Counted from the first letter of the stretch, positions 44,850 to 56,130 are shown. The stretch: 64,000 nucleotides of DNA from Serripes groenlandicus (GCA_031761405.1 JASEVX010000080.1:124001-188000), one strand, 5' to 3'. Made by a program: numbers and translations. The notes: generated from the sequence alone by a model not told the origin.

Positions 44850-45345
44850 TCAGTCCATGGGTGTTAAGTTAAAAACCGCAGCTCGGTGAATACTCTTTCC
44901 GACGTTTAACACATGAGCCGTCCCGCGAGAAAACCCTCGACCCGGATCAGCCTAAGCATGCCGCGCAGGCTAACCCGGACAGACACTTTTCGCCTCCTGT
45001 GGATTTTCTGTTTCAGGAATCATTAGACTACTCTATCCCTCTAAGACGGAATGTGTCGGCCCGGATTAGCCTGCGCGGACTGCGCAGGCTGATCTGGGTC
45101 GATACATTACGCAGAGCCCATAGTGTTGGTTTGTTCTCGTGGGACGGCTAAAATGTCAATGCGACAAGTGTCATTCGTCTTCCACAATTAGGCTTAACCA
45201 ATGTGGAAAAGCAGCCAGTTGATTTTAAACAGTGTTGGGTAACGCACTGGTGTGAGAAAGCAAGGAAACACATGAGTAGTAGAACTGGCCGCCGTGATAC
45301 GACTGACAATTGTTGAATACGGCGTTCAACTATTATCGATCAATT
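44850..45345 (+). repeat. tRNA-derived SINE split by MITE A
   Basis: Head and body start to 44914 (ctctttccgacgtttaac), and body and tail from 45150 (tgtcattcgtcttccacaat ... gccgtgatacgactgacaat). The 9372-type order is broken exactly by the MITE. Confidence 0.8.
44915..45149 (+). mobile_element. MITE family A nested in a SINE
   Basis: gagccgtcccgcgagaaaac ... ctcgtgggacggct. About 25 bp lost after the left end. Confidence 0.87.
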
Positions 45346-45674
45346 GTATAATTCTTAACAGTAATCATCTACCATTATATTATTTCGTGTATAATACAAA
45401 CGAGGTTTTATATGATAAGTCATTAATATTGAAATACTACCCTGCATATGTAATAAGGTGATTAGTGATACAACATGTCAAATCTATACATCATCTTATG
45501 TCCTACTTTGTGACATCTTAACAGTTGAATCCCCCAATTAAATACTTATTTATGATAATAAAGCAAATTTCTATTGGGAGGAAGATAATAGGCATATCTC
45601 CCCCATGTATTGACGGTCTCGCGACATACACCGTAGAATACCTTCCATATGCGCCAGTGCACGAGAACATGTCG
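45346..45674. other. Unassigned AT-rich stretch
   Basis: Nothing recognised. Confidence 0.5.
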
Positions 45675-45924
45675 AGCGAGGGCTTGGTGTGAAACGGTTG
45701 TAACTAAAATTGGTATTTGTTTACCAATGTTAATCACCTCGCCATAAAGTCTTTATAAGCGTTAAATCATTTTTCTTGGTAAACAATAGACATTTAAGTG
45801 CCATTGCTCGTTCTCAGCAATGGCACCTAAGTTTGCATTGTTTACAAAGGGGTCAAAATTGCCCCTAAACCAGGGTTTTAAAAATAGGTTTTAGTTACAA
45901 CCGTTTCATGCCAAGCCCACGATG
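45675..45924 (+). mobile_element. MITE family D
   Basis: cgagggcttggtgtgaaacg ... accgtttcatgccaagccc. Hairpin tgccattgctcgttctcagc has one mismatch. Confidence 0.87.
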
Positions 45925-46164
45925 TACCAGTTGACTTTTCGATACAGTGTAGGTAAAGATCAACTTGTCAACCTGCTCAGTCTTATCAGAATCTACACAG
46001 GTTTACATAATCTTCCAACATACTTATTTAAGTACTATGTGAACAGTGAAGATCTGGATCTATACTGTTCACAAAAGTCAACTTGTACATTGTTTTTTTC
46101 TCGTGCAAGATAAGAAACATTGACATTTCTACTGACATAGAAAATTCAATATTTCTATACGTCT

Positions 46165-46376
46165 ATACTCTTTCAGTACCAAAGGCAATATTGAGCTTTT
46201 GCAAACAACACTGATTCAGGTGAATCAGCTCGTAACGAGCTGTCTCACCTGAAATCAGCATTGTTTGCCTTGTAGTTATCCAAACATTCCAAAACTATTA
46301 TAACATATGAAATAGAGTCGCCCGACTTTGAACATGGAAGAGTCCATGTCAAACAATTCGGCGCTGAAAGAGTTAA
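46165..46376 (-). mobile_element. MITE family C, reverse orientation
   Basis: actctttcagtaccaaaggc ... cggcgctgaaagagttaa. Hairpin gctcgtaacgagctg. Confidence 0.83.
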
Positions 46377-46581
46377 GCAATATCTGGCATGGTCTAGATG
46401 TTCAAGTTTGGTTAAATAACAAATATGCAGATTGATAAGTAGAGATAACATTCCAAATGGTTTGAGCCGTGTCCGGACGATGTGATGTCGTACTGAATAT
46501 ACGTACAGTGAAGACTCCTGTGAGCATGTGTATCCGTCCAGTCTCAGCTGAGTCTTCATTCTCCAACTATATAAGGAATTT

Positions 46582-46650
46582 GAGCAGTTCCACGAGGAAA
46601 CCAACGTTATGAACTCTGCGTACTGTATCGACCCAGACCAGCCTTCATAT
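46582..46650 (-). mobile_element. MITE family A, left-end fragment
   Basis: gagcagttccacgaggaaac to accagcctt; a second copy starts 12 bp later. Confidence 0.7.
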
Positions 46651-46661
46651 ATATGTAACAT

Positions 46662-46898
46662 GAGCCGTTCCACGAGGAAACCAACATTATCGACTCTGCG
46701 TAATGTATCGACCCAGATCAGGCTGCTAATCCGGGACGACACATTCCGTCTTAGGGGAATATAGGTATAGAGTAATGATTCCTGAAACAGAAAATCCACA
46801 GGAGGCGAAAAGTGCCTGTCCTGGTTAGCATACGCGGCATGCTTATGCTGATCTGGATCGATACTTTACACAATGTTGTTTTTCTCGTTGAATGGCTT
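46662..46898 (-). mobile_element. MITE family A
   Basis: GAGCCGTTCCACGAGGAAAC to ctcgttgaatggctta. Small deletions. Confidence 0.83.
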
Positions 46899-47082
46899 AT
46901 TGAAGAAAACAGAAACTAGAGGTATGGCCCCTCTTGTTAAATGTACGTTATAATGCTTCTAAACCGGAGACTGGATAATATCCCACTATTGCATTACGCG
47001 GCTAATTTGCTATCGGAGGTTTGTACCCATTTCAGACACGCCAGACGATAATAGACCTTCGGAGATTTTGAAGTTAATGATG

Positions 47083-47640
47083 CGTATGTTTGAATGGTGT
47101 TCCATGCCGCTTCCACTGAGTAGGTCCGTTATATCACAACGTTTCTGGTTAATTTACCGGTACTTCTGGTATTCCTTATCCTGGCATCGATGAATCAGTC
47201 GTAATGCTATCCACTGAGCTTACACTGAGTAGGCCCGTTATATCACAACGTGTCTGGTTAATTTACCGGTACTGCTGGTATTCTTTATCCTGGCATCGAT
47301 GAATCAGTCGTAATGCTATCCACTGAGCGCCACTGAGTAGGCCCGTTATATCACAACGTTTCTGGTTAATTTACCGGTACTTCTGGTATTCTTTATCCTG
47401 GCATCGATGAATCAGTCGTAATGCTATCCACTGAGCGCCACTGAGTAGGCCCGTTATATCACAACGTTTCTGGTTAATTTACCGGTACTTCTGGTATTCT
47501 TTATCCTGGCATCGATGAATCAGTCGTAATGCTATCCACTGAGCGCCACTGAGGGACGCCATGTCTACCATATTTTTGGTATGACCTGACAGGAGATCGA
47601 ACCATTTGTCTTGCGCTCTAACCACTACACCATGGAGAAA
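47083..47640 (-). repeat. V-SINE-like element with a 108-bp unit repeated four times
   Basis: In reverse the element has a tRNA-like head at 47575-47640 (aggagatcgaaccatttg, ctctaaccactacaccatgg) and its tail at 47090. The body block with atatcacaacg recurs at 47131, 47240, 47348 and 47456. Confidence 0.85.
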
Positions 47641-47645
47641 GAAAT

Positions 47646-47870
47646 GAACCATTTCCCATCTGTAAACTCATTTTACGCATCTGCAGCAGACAACTTTTGA
47701 AAACACTGTGGCAAAAGGCGAAATGGCCCGTAATAAGCAATCTCGCCTAGTGCCACAATGTTTTCAACTCTTGAATAATTACAGTTTGCTAAACATAGAG
47801 TTCCTATACTATAACTAAGATGTTTTCAAACTCGTCTATTGTAGATGTGTTGTATGACGGAAAGGGTTAA
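47646..47870 (+). mobile_element. MITE family B
   Basis: accatttcccatctgtaaac ... tgtatgacggaaagggttaa. Hairpin mutated to gaaatggcccgtaataagca. Confidence 0.78.
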
Positions 47871-48084
47871 TAATTAATGCTTGCTCGAGTTTAGCATTGT
47901 TGTATTTTTATAGTCATGACCGTTCGCCTGATACTTCTATGATACTAGTACGTCCAGATAGGGACCTGTGAAAATAAATTGTGATCAGAATACGCGCGGA
48001 GATGCAGGGCAACCCTGGGCTATTCCCTGGTCACAATGTTCAGATGGTCTGTTTCCGTATGACGTGGCTATTCAAGTCACATGA

Positions 48085-48192
48085 GTACTGGTTAAGTCTC
48101 CAGGAAGCAGACATATCTAGCGAGATTAATATAAACTGAAAGCTTGTTTCACAATCGATGTAAAATAAATAAGTTTAAATCAAACTAAGTCA
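48085..48192 (+). repeat. SINE (type 5) 3' part
   Basis: gtactggttaagtctccagg ... taaataagtttaaatcaaac. Confidence 0.65.
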
Positions 48193-48215
48193 CGTGAACA
48201 AATACTTGTTATCTT

Positions 48216-48400
48216 TTAACCGTTTCTAATATACGGAAGAATGTTGACGCCTCTGCAGCAGATGACTTTTGGATACATTGTGACAAATGGAGAACTTTCT
48301 CTTAATCATGAAACTTTCATTTATACAGATGTTCTATATTGTTGCCAATATGTTGTCAATGTCGTCTACTGCAGATGTGTTGTATGTGAGAAAGGGTTAA
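48216..48400 (+). mobile_element. MITE family B, hairpin deleted
   Basis: ttaaccgtttctaatatacg ... gtatgtgagaaagggttaa. Shares its last TTAA with the next copy. Confidence 0.75.
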
Positions 48401-48602
48401 CCCTTTTCAATGTACAGCAAATCTGTGAAGACTTTTTTGAAAACATACGCGCTCATATTTCCAAAATCTACACAAATGGTAGTACAATAAATGAATATCT
48501 CGGCAGCAGGAGAAATTGCTCATAATGACAAATTTCTCCATTTGTCACATTGTTTTAAAGATTCGTCTGTGTAAGATGCGTCTGTATGTGGGAATGGGTA
48601 AA
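48397..48602 (-). mobile_element. MITE family B, old copy
   Basis: ttaacccttttcaatgtaca ... tgtatgtgggaatgggtaa. Hairpin aaattgctcataatgacaaa. Confidence 0.7.
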
Positions 48603-48741
48603 TGATTATCGATCTTGTTCGAAATACACACATACAATAATCCCCAATTTGTTTCATTAAGTAAATACAGCAAATTCAATATGGAAAGTGAACTTAATGG
48701 GAATGGTGTTCATTTTAAAAGTTAACACATCGATTACGGCT

Positions 48742-48972
48742 TTAACGCTTTCCCTCATATAGACGCTTTATGACGCCTCTGCAGCAGACGGCTTTTTGAA
48801 AACATAGTGACAAAAGAGGACATTGCTCAAAACGAGCAATTTCTCCTTTTGCCACAATGTTTTCCGCTTTTAGTCATAGGTTATCCATTCAATTATAGAG
48901 ATATTCCATTTTTTTATAAAATATGTTCAAAGTCGTCTGCTGCAGAATTGTCGTATGAGGGAAATGGGTTAA
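48742..48972 (+). mobile_element. MITE family B, young copy
   Basis: ttaacgctttccctcatata ... atgagggaaatgggttaa. Hairpin intact. Confidence 0.92.
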
Positions 48973-48979
48973 TACACAA

Positions 48980-49160
48980 AGATATTCCCACATAGAACAG
49001 GTTTGCAGCTGACAACTTTGATCACATGAACTATATGAACAGTTGTCTATAATTGAAAGTATGATTACATGTCATGAATTAAGTTAAAAAAATTGAGGCA
49101 AATTGAGTGATTGCTCATCAAAAGTGTCACATTGCAGACGCGTCATAATATATTTGCAAT
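48980..49160 (-). mobile_element. MITE family B remnant
   Basis: ttcccacatagaacaggttt, gcagctgacaactttgatca, then decay. Confidence 0.4.
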
Positions 49161-49837
49161 ATGGTCAATATTATAGTGTACAGGTATTTTCCTTAAAGTT
49201 CGTTTTGTATCTCCCTTTGTATGTGTCCATCAAGCATATCATTCGTTGAAAATACTGCGTAATAAAATACATATTTAAGTGAAGGTTCCCAGTCAATAGT
49301 TTTGATTACACGTGGTATTTGTCGAAATATCTCAATCTTGAATATTTGTCCGAGGGTAATAATTACAAACAAAGTTCAAAACTTGAAAATACGAAAATCA
49401 TTTGAGTTTTCTTTGCATGCATATTTGAATAGGATTGTATAATATGGAAAACTAAGACAACTGACAGGTTTAAAGCAGACTGAAATATGATTTTCCTTAT
49501 TGACGCAACTTGAACAAAACAGTGAAGTATTTGCATTGATACATTTTATTAACTGTTCGTCCTCCATGCGGAGAAAATGAGAAACTTCGCAATGTTTCAA
49601 CAATGTTTCAAAATGATTCCGAAAAGATAGCGTTACAACATGCTTATCAAATGTTTTAAAAGGAATTTTTAAAAAAGAAAAGGAGTTTAAAGAGCGATAC
49701 TTCGTTAAACTAATTAAAACAATACATCGAACCCATACATGACAATTTCACAATTTCACTACATGTACAAGTACAGTATCAGACGCAAACAGTTCAATAT
49801 TGAACAATTCTCTTGGATACTAACATACTCATGGTTT
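49161..49837. other. Unassigned stretch
   Basis: A 75-codon minus ORF (49603-49376) has several cysteines but no recognised domain and is not called. Confidence 0.3.
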
Positions 49838-50055
49838 AACCCTTTCCCGCATACAGATGCTTTCTGAAGCCACTGCAGCAGACGACTTATTAACGAAATA
49901 GTCTAGCAAAAATGGAATAGATTATCATGTAATTTTTCAATTTGTCGTAGCGATTTCAAATTAACTTATTAATTTATAGAGAGTTTCCACACTTTTTACT
50001 AAATGTATTCAAAATCGTCTGCTGCAGATTTGCTGTATGAAGGATATGGCGGAAC
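49838..50055 (+). mobile_element. MITE family B, hairpin decayed
   Basis: ttaaccctttcccgcataca ... gctgtatgaaggatatgg. Confidence 0.72.
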
Positions 50056-50072
50056 TGTTTATATAATTCTTC

Positions 50073-50301
50073 TTAACCCTTTCCCTCATACGACAAATCT
50101 GCAGCAGACGACTTTAAACATATTTTGTCAAAAATGTAATATCTCTATAATTGAATGGATAACCCATGACTAAAAGTGGAAAACATTGTGGCAAAAGCAG
50201 AAATTGCTCATATTGAGCAATTTCTTTTTTTGTTACTATGTTTTCAAAAAGCCGTCTGCTGCAGAGGCGTCAGAAAGAGTCTATATGAGGGAAAGGGTTA
50301 A
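50073..50301 (-). mobile_element. MITE family B, young copy
   Basis: Canonical ends; hairpin aaattgctcatattgagcaa. Confidence 0.92.
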
Positions 50302-50369
50302 GGCCTCGGCGCTCTAGATTGTTTGGCTAGCAATACGGTTGACTTGTTGGTTTCATGATAAATAGACCA

Positions 50370-50450
50370 GAACTACTGGTGACTGACAAAGGGAACGCCG
50401 TGATGTAAATGAAATCATTTTAAAAGCAGTGTAAAACACCATTCAAATAA
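50370..50450 (+). repeat. V-SINE tail fragment
   Basis: ggaacgccgtgatgtaaatg ... cagtgtaaaacacc. Confidence 0.55.
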
Positions 50451-50687
50451 AATAAAAAGCAAAGCCCTGTATAACTGCATAAACGTGAATGTATACAGTA
50501 AGTCAAGAATAGTGTTAGTTTATTTAGAGTGTCACTATTGAAGGGGGTCAGTAATTTTAGATTTATGAGAAGTTTACTTCCCGAATCATAAACGCTCTGC
50601 CAGGCAACCAGGTATTCGGTAAAACACTATTGAACTAGCTGGCGACTTTACCAACCAGCAATATATAAGAACGGACGCAAATGTCGA

Positions 50688-50756
50688 CACTGGGATTCGA
50701 TCCTTCGTCTTCTGGTTCCCAAAGCGAATGATTAACCACTAGGCTACCGGACTATG
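50688..50756 (-). repeat. tRNA-like head fragment
   Basis: In reverse: ccggtagcctagtggttaat (A-box) and ggatcgaatcccag (B-box). Confidence 0.55.
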
Positions 50757-50805
50757 TCTGTTGAATGTTAACGATTAGTTTCCTTGCATTATAATTTATT
50801 TTGTT

Positions 50806-51012
50806 TAATTCATTCACATGTGTAGATGCTTTTTAACGCGTTTGCAGCATGAATACGTTTGAAAACAGTGAGGCCAAAGGAGAAATTGTCTTGAGTGATG
50901 TCTTGATTTGCCACAATGTATTCAATTCTATTCAGTTATTATTAATTTATAAAAACATGTAGTTTTCATAATATTGTGTCAAACTACATGTTTTAAAATT
51001 AGTCTGATACAC
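50806..51012 (+). mobile_element. MITE family B, decayed
   Basis: aacgcgtttgcagcatgaat and ttgccacaatgtattcaa. Confidence 0.4.
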
Positions 51013-51310
51013 ACTTCTTGTACATGTATATACGAAAATGGGTTCTTTGGTCAAATTTCATTTTTAACGTAACAACGTACATTGGCCTCTTGAAAACTAG
51101 AACTTTTGATACTTCGAATCAATCGTTTAAGTCAAACAGGAACAGACTTGTCTTTTGGTACATCGTAGCAGCAGTTCTGATTGTCCAGACAAGATATGAG
51201 CTAATCCAGAGCTTGCTTTTCATACCAAACATTAAAGTATAAATGAACCACAAAGCTTAAAATACAAAAATAATATGAGTTAATCATAAATCAAGGGATA
51301 ATTCCTACAT

Positions 51311-51348
51311 GTCAGTAACTCGATATCGAGTTATCGCAAGTCCACTGT
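51311..51348 (-). mobile_element. pogo-like MITE end fragment
   Basis: cgagttatcgcaagtccact matches the right end of the element at 9212-9775. Confidence 0.4.
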
Positions 51349-51417
51349 AAACGTTTTGGAAACGTAGGACACGTCAACGTATCCATTCGTATACACAGGT
51401 GATAGTCAACCATTTCG

Positions 51418-51580
51418 TTAATCTTTTCATACATACAACACATATGCGGTAAACGACTTTGAAAGCATCTGGTCAAAAATGTGGAAAAATAAATTATTGA
51501 AATTATATTTGTTGGGTAGAGTTGAAAACATTGTGGAAAATGGAAAAAATGCTCATTACGATTAATTGTTTCATCATTGT
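51418..51580 (-). mobile_element. MITE family B fragment
   Basis: ttcatacatacaacacatatg ends shortened; aacattgtggaaaatgg inside. Confidence 0.4.
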
Positions 51581-51589
51581 ATGTTTCTT

Positions 51590-51683
51590 TATGATAGCTA
51601 TTAAGATGGCCTCATTGTAAAATAGCCAATGGCTAAATGAGTCACCATCTATAAATAAAGTATTATTATTATTATATTATTAT
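51590..51683 (+). pseudogene. LINE-like 3' end with ATT tail
   Basis: ggctaaatgagtcaccatct, AATAAA, then ATT repeats. The layout is that of a LINE 3' end; no coding part remains. Confidence 0.45.
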
Positions 51684-51703
51684 AATTAGACCATATCAGG
51701 CGG

Positions 51704-51932
51704 TTAACCCTTTCCCACATAGAGACGCTTTCTGATGCCTCTGCAGCAGACGACATTTCAATTCATTGTGGCAAAAAGAGAAATTGCTCATAATGAGCAA
51801 TTTCTCCTTTTGCCACAATGATTTCAACTCTATTCAATAATCATACATTTTTTTATAGAGATTTTGTATATTTAGAGTTTGATAATTTCAAAGTCGTCTG
51901 ATGCAAATTTGTTGAATGTGGGAAAGGATTAA
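51704..51932 (+). mobile_element. MITE family B
   Basis: ttaaccctttcccacataga ... tgaatgtgggaaaggattaa. Hairpin aaattgctcataatgagcaa. Confidence 0.9.
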
Positions 51933-52381
51933 GGGGTTATTGCATCGTCGCATAACTATCACATAAAGGGATATGGAGGATTGACCCACTGAGGGCTACA
52001 CCTCTAGTTTATCGTAACTCTTCATCATGTACGCGGACAGTGACGGTCCTAGCGAGACTGTACGTATGCACACAGGTTCAGTCGAGTCTTTACTTTACAC
52101 CGATGGCAAATTGAACCTTAATTCTTTCATACAAATCACAATTCCACAGGCCCATCCGTATACATACATGTACATATACACTACATACATGTATTAACAT
52201 CATGCGTTGATAAGGTTTGAAACTAAGTTTGTTTTCAGTTGTTCGCTTAATACCAGAAATGAGATATACTAAGTCAAGAAGCGCATAAGTTTCGTATAAC
52301 GAACGATAGCCCGAAAACGAGGAACAACTGTCACGTTTTAAATCTATTTCGTGTTTAAACTATACTTCTACGTCAAAAGTT
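51933..52381. other. Unassigned stretch
   Basis: Nothing recognised. Confidence 0.5.
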
Positions 52382-52613
52382 GCATAGCCCTTTCCCTCAT
52401 ATGAAAATTCTGCAGCAGACGACTTTGAACATATTTTGTCAAAAAATAGAATATCTCTATAATTGAATGGCTAACCTATGACTAAAAGTGGAAAACATTG
52501 TGGCAAAAGGGAAAATTGCTCGTTTTGAGCAATTTCTTATTTTGTCACTATGATTTCAAAAACACGTCTGCTGCAGTGGCGTCAGAAAGCGTCTATATGA
52601 GGGAAATGGATAG
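52382..52613 (-). mobile_element. MITE family B
   Basis: catagccctttccctcatat ... tatgagggaaatggatag. Hairpin intact; terminal TTAA lost. Confidence 0.9.
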
Positions 52614-52623
52614 AGGACTATAT

Positions 52624-52805
52624 TAACCCATTTTACACAGACGCATTCTGACGCTCCTGCAGCATTTGACATGTGGAACTATTGCGACAACAGGAGACAG
52701 TGCTCATTATGAGACCATTCTCTTTTTATCGCAATGTTTTCAACTTTATTCGATAAATTGTTCTTTCATTTATAGATAGTATCCAGAGTTTTAACTTAAA
52801 TAATA
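52624..52805 (+). mobile_element. MITE family B, right end lost
   Basis: ttaacccattttacacagac ... atcgcaatgttttcaact. Confidence 0.68.
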
Positions 52806-52908
52806 AGAGACGCTTCTAGCGAGTTGGTGTCTTAATGCACCTGCGGAGAGTAAAGGCTCAGACGAGTCTGTGTATCTGCACAATTTCACCTTAGTCGTCT
52901 ACATGGTT

Positions 52909-53159
52909 GAGCCGCTACGAGAACACCAACAGTGTGGACTCTGCGTAAAATATCGAACCAGATCAGCCAAAAAATGCCGCGCATGCTAACCCGGACAGAC
53001 ACTTTTCGCCTCCTTTGGATTTTTCTTTTCCATAATCATCACTCTATCTCCCTGAGACGGAATGTGTCGGCTCGGATTAACATCCGGGGACTGGGCAGGC
53101 TGATCTGGGTCGATACATTACGCAGAGTCGATACTGTTGGTTTTCTCGTGGAACGGCTC
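52909..53159 (+). mobile_element. MITE family A
   Basis: gagccgctacgagaacacca ... ctcgtggaacggctc. Confidence 0.85.
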
Positions 53160-53256
53160 ATGTTACATATATGAATGCATCTTCTGACGGAAAAAGCCCC
53201 GTCCAAGTAGTTACTGTCAAGTACGGGCCACATCACACGAAGAGCGTCATTCGGAA

Positions 53257-53335
53257 CTTAGCGAACAGTGAAGATCTAAATAAACCTACGCCTCCGCGCA
53301 GATAAATCGGGATCAGGATCTCGTCCGCTATAAAT
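53257..53335. repeat. Short palindromic MITE (GCGACCAG type), decayed
   Basis: cttagcgaacagtgaagatc ... gatctcgtccgctata. Confidence 0.4.
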
Positions 53336-53650
53336 ATAGTTGTACAAACCTTGAACAGTGTTACAACAACAAATCCAGACTGAACAAGAATGCAAATTGA
53401 TCTTAATTGCTGTAAATACCAAAAGCTCCGAAAATCAGATTTCGCGTGACTTACTTGCCAAAAAACCTCGTATTTCTATTGATATATGATCGAACAAAAA
53501 TTCGAGAGGGTAATCTATTGCCATTGTTTGCACAAAACAAGGTATGAACAAGGAAGTTAAGAACGGCACACTTTGATTTATAAAAGCTATGACTTCGAAT
53601 AGAGGTTAATTATTTGAGCTGTCACGGTGTGGCGATTTGGGGATTTTATT
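53336..53650. other. Unassigned stretch
   Basis: Nothing recognised. Confidence 0.5.
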
Positions 53651-53651
53651 G

Positions 53652-54246
53652 GGCATTCGTGGTTTGCATGAAGGTACTGGCGTGAATGTTTCGTATGTGT
53701 ACAGAGAGAAGCATCGTGTCTGGGCATTCGTGGTGTGCATGAAGGTACTGGCGTGAATGTTTCGTATGTGTACAGAGAGAAGCCTCGTGTCTGGGCATTC
53801 ATGGTTTGCATAAAGGTACTGGCGTGAATGTTTCGTATGTGTACAGAGAGAAGGGTACCGGCGTGAATGTTTCGTATGTGTACAGAAAGAATGGTACCGG
53901 CGTGAATGTTTCGTATGGGTACAGAGAGAAGGGTACCGGCGTGAATGTTTCGTATGTGTACAGAGAGAATGGTACCGGCGTGAATGTTTCGTATGTGTAC
54001 AGAGAGAAAGGTACCGGCGTGAATGTTTCGTATGTGTACAGTGAGAAAGGTACCGGCGTGAATGTTTCGTATGAGTACAGAGAGAAAGGTACCGGCGTGA
54101 ATGTTTCGAATGTGTACAGAGAGAAAGGTACCGGCGTGAATGTTTTGTTGTATGTGTACAGAGAGAAAGGTACCGGCGTGAATGTTTCGTATGTGTACAG
54201 AGAGAAAGGTACCGGCGTGAATGTTTCGTATGTGTACAGAGAGAAG
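53652..54246. repeat. 39-bp minisatellite with a 71-bp higher-order start
   Basis: Core unit ggtaccggcgtgaatgtttc plus gtatgtgtacagagagaa. Starts at 53673, 53744 and 53815 are 71 bp apart; then 53854, 53893, 53932 and on are 39 bp apart, to about 54246. 39 is a multiple of 3, so long ORFs stay open on both strands (GTGVNVSYVYREK; HIRNIHAGTFLSV). I do not read either as a gene. Confidence 0.92.
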
Positions 54247-54298
54247 CGTGACTATATGGATACGCGCAGTCTGATCTGTCTTCGCTGTCCGTCTACAT

Positions 54299-54505
54299 GT
54301 AACCCTTTCCCACCTACAGACGCGTTTTGACGCAATATCAGCAGACGACATTTGAAAACATTGTGGCCAAAGGTGAAATTGCTCATGATGAGCAATTTCA
54401 TCTTTGGCCACAATGTTTTCAACTTTATTTAACAATTAAGCTATGTTTCATGGAGATTTTTCAAAGTCGTCTGCTGCAGATTTATCATATGTGGGAAAGG
54501 GTTAA
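54299..54505 (+). mobile_element. MITE family B
   Basis: gtaaccctttcccacctaca ... catatgtgggaaagggttaa. Hairpin arms extended: ggccaaaggtgaaattgctc against gagcaatttcatctttggcc. Confidence 0.9.
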
Positions 54506-54572
54506 GATATACCTAGATCCATCTTCTGAATTTCACACTATGAGCCTCGTCTAACGATTTAGGGTCGTAATA

Positions 54573-54894
54573 AATCCGCGTACAGTGAAGATCGCCTCGG
54601 GTGCGGGAGGTCGCGGGTTCGATACCCGGTCGGGTCATACGAAAGACTTTAAAAATGGTGGTATGACCCGGTCGGTTCGGGAGTTCGAGGGTTCGATCAC
54701 GGACCGGGTCATACCAGAGACTTTGAAAATAGAATTAATTGCTGCCCTTTTTTGCGCCCAGGTTTGCGTCGTTAGCTTTACGACTGACTGACTGGTGTCA
54801 GGATAAATGGACCAGTAGTACTGGTAACTTACCCAGGAAACGCCGTGGTATAACTATTAATTGTTGAAAGCGGTGTAAAACACCAAACAATCAA
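54573..54894 (+). repeat. V-SINE-like element with a doubled tRNA-like head
   Basis: Two B-boxes (cgggttcgatacccgg at 54614; agggttcgatcacgg at 54688), each followed by gggtcatac and agactttaaaaat or agactttgaaaat. Then the common body (attacgactgac-like, ggtaacttacccaggaaacg) and tail. Confidence 0.82.
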
Positions 54895-54936
54895 CGTCGT
54901 CTGCTGCGGATTTGTTGTATGTGGGGAAGTGATAAC
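54895..54936 (+). mobile_element. MITE family B right-end fragment
   Basis: gtcgtctgctgcggatttgt, tgtatgtggggaagtgataa. Confidence 0.6.
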
Positions 54937-55182
54937 TAAACCAACATTTTTAAAGCAGAAATCACATAAATATGTCAACATATTACTAGAGTAATGACTT
55001 CCATTGTCGGCCATTTTGATGGGCATAATCGGAAAATATTAATACAGTATATCACAAAAATATAGGACACTCATGGAACACAAAGGAATTTGAGTTTGAC
55101 AATCATATTTCATTGAAGATTTTATTGATCTGATTTCATCAGCTCATTATTTTATTTTTTATGGGGTTTTTGTACACATAGT
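54937..55182. other. Unassigned stretch
   Basis: Nothing recognised. Confidence 0.5.
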
Positions 55183-55402
55183 TTAACCCTTTCCCTCATA
55201 TAGACGCTTTCTGACGCCTCTGTAGCAGACGCCTTTTTGAAAACATAGTGACAAAAGAAGAAATTGCTCAATTTCTCCTTTTGCCACAATGATTTCCACT
55301 TTAGTCATTGGTTATCCATTCAATTAAAGAGATTTTCCATTTTTTGACAAAATATGTTCAAAGTCGTCTGCTGCAAAATTGTCGTATGGGGGAAAGGGTT
55401 AA
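55183..55402 (+). mobile_element. MITE family B with collapsed hairpin
   Basis: Canonical ends. The tip reads gaaattgctcaatttctcc: loop and part of one arm are lost. Confidence 0.92.
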
Positions 55403-56130
55403 TGGTATTTCATTTAATTTTGTCCATTTAGATAAATTGTATTTCATTTCATTTTGTACATTTAGTTAAATGGTATTTTATTTGTTTTTGTACATTTCGT
55501 TTAATGGTCTTTCATTTCATTTTGTACATTTAGTTGGGTATTTCATTAAATTTAGTACATTTAGTTTAATGGCATTGTATATGTTTGCGTACACGTAGTT
55601 TAATGGTATTTTATTTGTTTGTGTACGCGTAGTTTAATGGTATTTCATATAATTGTGTACATTTAGTTAAATGATATTTTATTTGTTTTTGTAAACGTAG
55701 TTTAATGGTATTTTATTTGTTTTAATACACGTAGTTTAATGGTCTTTTCTTTGTTGTTTGTACATTTAGTTAAATGGTATTTTATTTGTTTTTGTACATT
55801 TAGTTTAATGGTATTTTATTTGTTTTTGTACACGTAATTTAATGGTATTTTATTTGTTTTTATACACGTAGTTTAATGGTCTTTTCTTTGTTGTTTGTAT
55901 ATTTAGTTTAATGGTATTTTATTTGTTTTTATACACGTAGTGTAATGGTCTTTTCTTTGTTGTTTGTACATTTAGTTTAATGGTACTTTATTTGTTTTTG
56001 TACACCTAGTTAAATGGTATTTTATTTCTTTTTATACAAGTAGTTTAATGGTGTTTTATTTGTTGTTTTTGCACGTAATTAAATGATATTGTATTTGTTT
56101 TCGTACACGCAGTTTAATGATATTTTATTT
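55403..56130 (+). repeat. About 35-bp minisatellite, about 21 units
   Basis: Units agtttaatggtattttattt plus gtttttgtacacgt, with length variants. Confidence 0.93.

Noticed and set aside
46245..46799. 184-residue minus ORF
   Set aside because: Joins MITE A and MITE C sequence through a short spacer; the same peptide (MDFLFQESLLYT) appears at every family A copy.
53587..54435. 282-residue repeat protein (HIRNIHAGTFLSV units)
   Set aside because: Minisatellite read-through, with its start and end in MITE B and unique sequence; the other strand is equally open.
54606..54630. Functional tRNA gene
   Set aside because: Good B-box, but it continues into a SINE body and tail and is duplicated next to itself.
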